5,934 nucleotides of DNA, taken from Bacteroidia bacterium (GTDB lineage: Bacteria; Bacteroidota; Bacteroidia; Flavobacteriales; Flavobacteriaceae). The notes under the pieces are model-generated. The model searched no databases. It was not told the DNA's origin and worked only from the letters and a program-made list of their open reading frames with translations. The stretch's first letter is position 1; each line of letters starts with the position of its first letter. The position numbers were made by a program, and so were the translations under genes. The DNA lies in assembly GCA_018679315.1 (NCBI GenBank), contig JAHHLF010000185.1, positions 1 to 5,934 of the forward strand. Direction: 5' to 3'. Shown piece after piece: positions 5,869 to 5,934 of this stretch.

Positions 5869-5934
5869 TTATACCAAATAGAAGAATGTAAATACGAATA
5901 CCCACACCAGATCTACAAAGTGCCAGTACAATCC
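5869..5934 (-). CDS. Cytochrome c oxidase subunit III, C-terminal end only
   Basis: Reading the minus strand from the window edge gives 21 codons and a TAA stop. They contain YWHFVDLVWVFVF followed by TFFYLV, the last transmembrane helix of haem-copper oxidase subunit III, where the YWHFVD.VW motif is nearly invariant. Subunit III is a core but non-catalytic subunit that surrounds the lipid-filled cavity of subunit I. The rest of the gene lies beyond the right edge. Its direct linkage to a subunit IV gene, 21 bases away, supports the call despite the short fragment. Confidence 0.9.
   Translation of the reverse strand, partial: GLYWHFVDLVWVFVFTFFYLV

Noticed and set aside
5869..5876. TATAAT-like sequence on the minus strand around the subunit III stop
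   Set aside because: It lies in an AT-rich operon junction, and the E. coli-type -10 box is not the promoter form used by the housekeeping sigma factor of Bacteroidota.

Overview
The window looks like part of a chromosome from a marine-type member of the Flavobacteriia (Bacteroidota). The evidence is moderate AT-richness, starts that mostly lack a Shine-Dalgarno sequence and sit in A-rich leaders, and the gene neighbourhood itself: cytochrome oxidase subunits III and IV, then a SCO-type copper chaperone, a DUF420 membrane protein and a tiny CxxC membrane protein. Every gene I can support is on the minus strand, so transcription runs from the right edge to the left. No RNA gene, mobile element or CRISPR array is visible, and no stretch over 100 bases lacks a gene.

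Region A (about 5934 to 5411) is the 3' end of a respiratory operon. It holds the last 21 codons of cytochrome c oxidase subunit III and a complete three-helix subunit IV. A clear intrinsic terminator follows.

Region B (5391 to 3311) is a tightly packed four-gene cassette whose genes meet by overlaps of 1, 4 and 8 bases. In order they are a cysteine-free thioredoxin-fold protein resembling SCO, a canonical SCO protein with CPTIC and the distal His, a DUF420 five-helix protein, and a 72-residue protein with a signal peptide, CAMC and a C-terminal helix. The likely shared task is building or supplying copper to the oxidase encoded just upstream, inferred from the SCO family and the location.

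Region C (3211 to 1) is an export operon: two paralogous MacB/FtsX-type ABC permeases of nearly equal length, then the N-terminal 228 residues of a HlyD/RND-type periplasmic adaptor that runs off the left edge. The ATPase and outer-membrane channel are not in the window. The 99-base gap in front of it carries a TGTAAC-N17-GTCTTA element resembling an ECF-sigma promoter, which suggests the exporter is an envelope-stress-type operon separate from the oxidase genes.

Most of this is recognisable flavobacterial housekeeping and efflux content. The least understood parts are the SCO-like protein that has lost all three copper ligands and the small CAMC protein.
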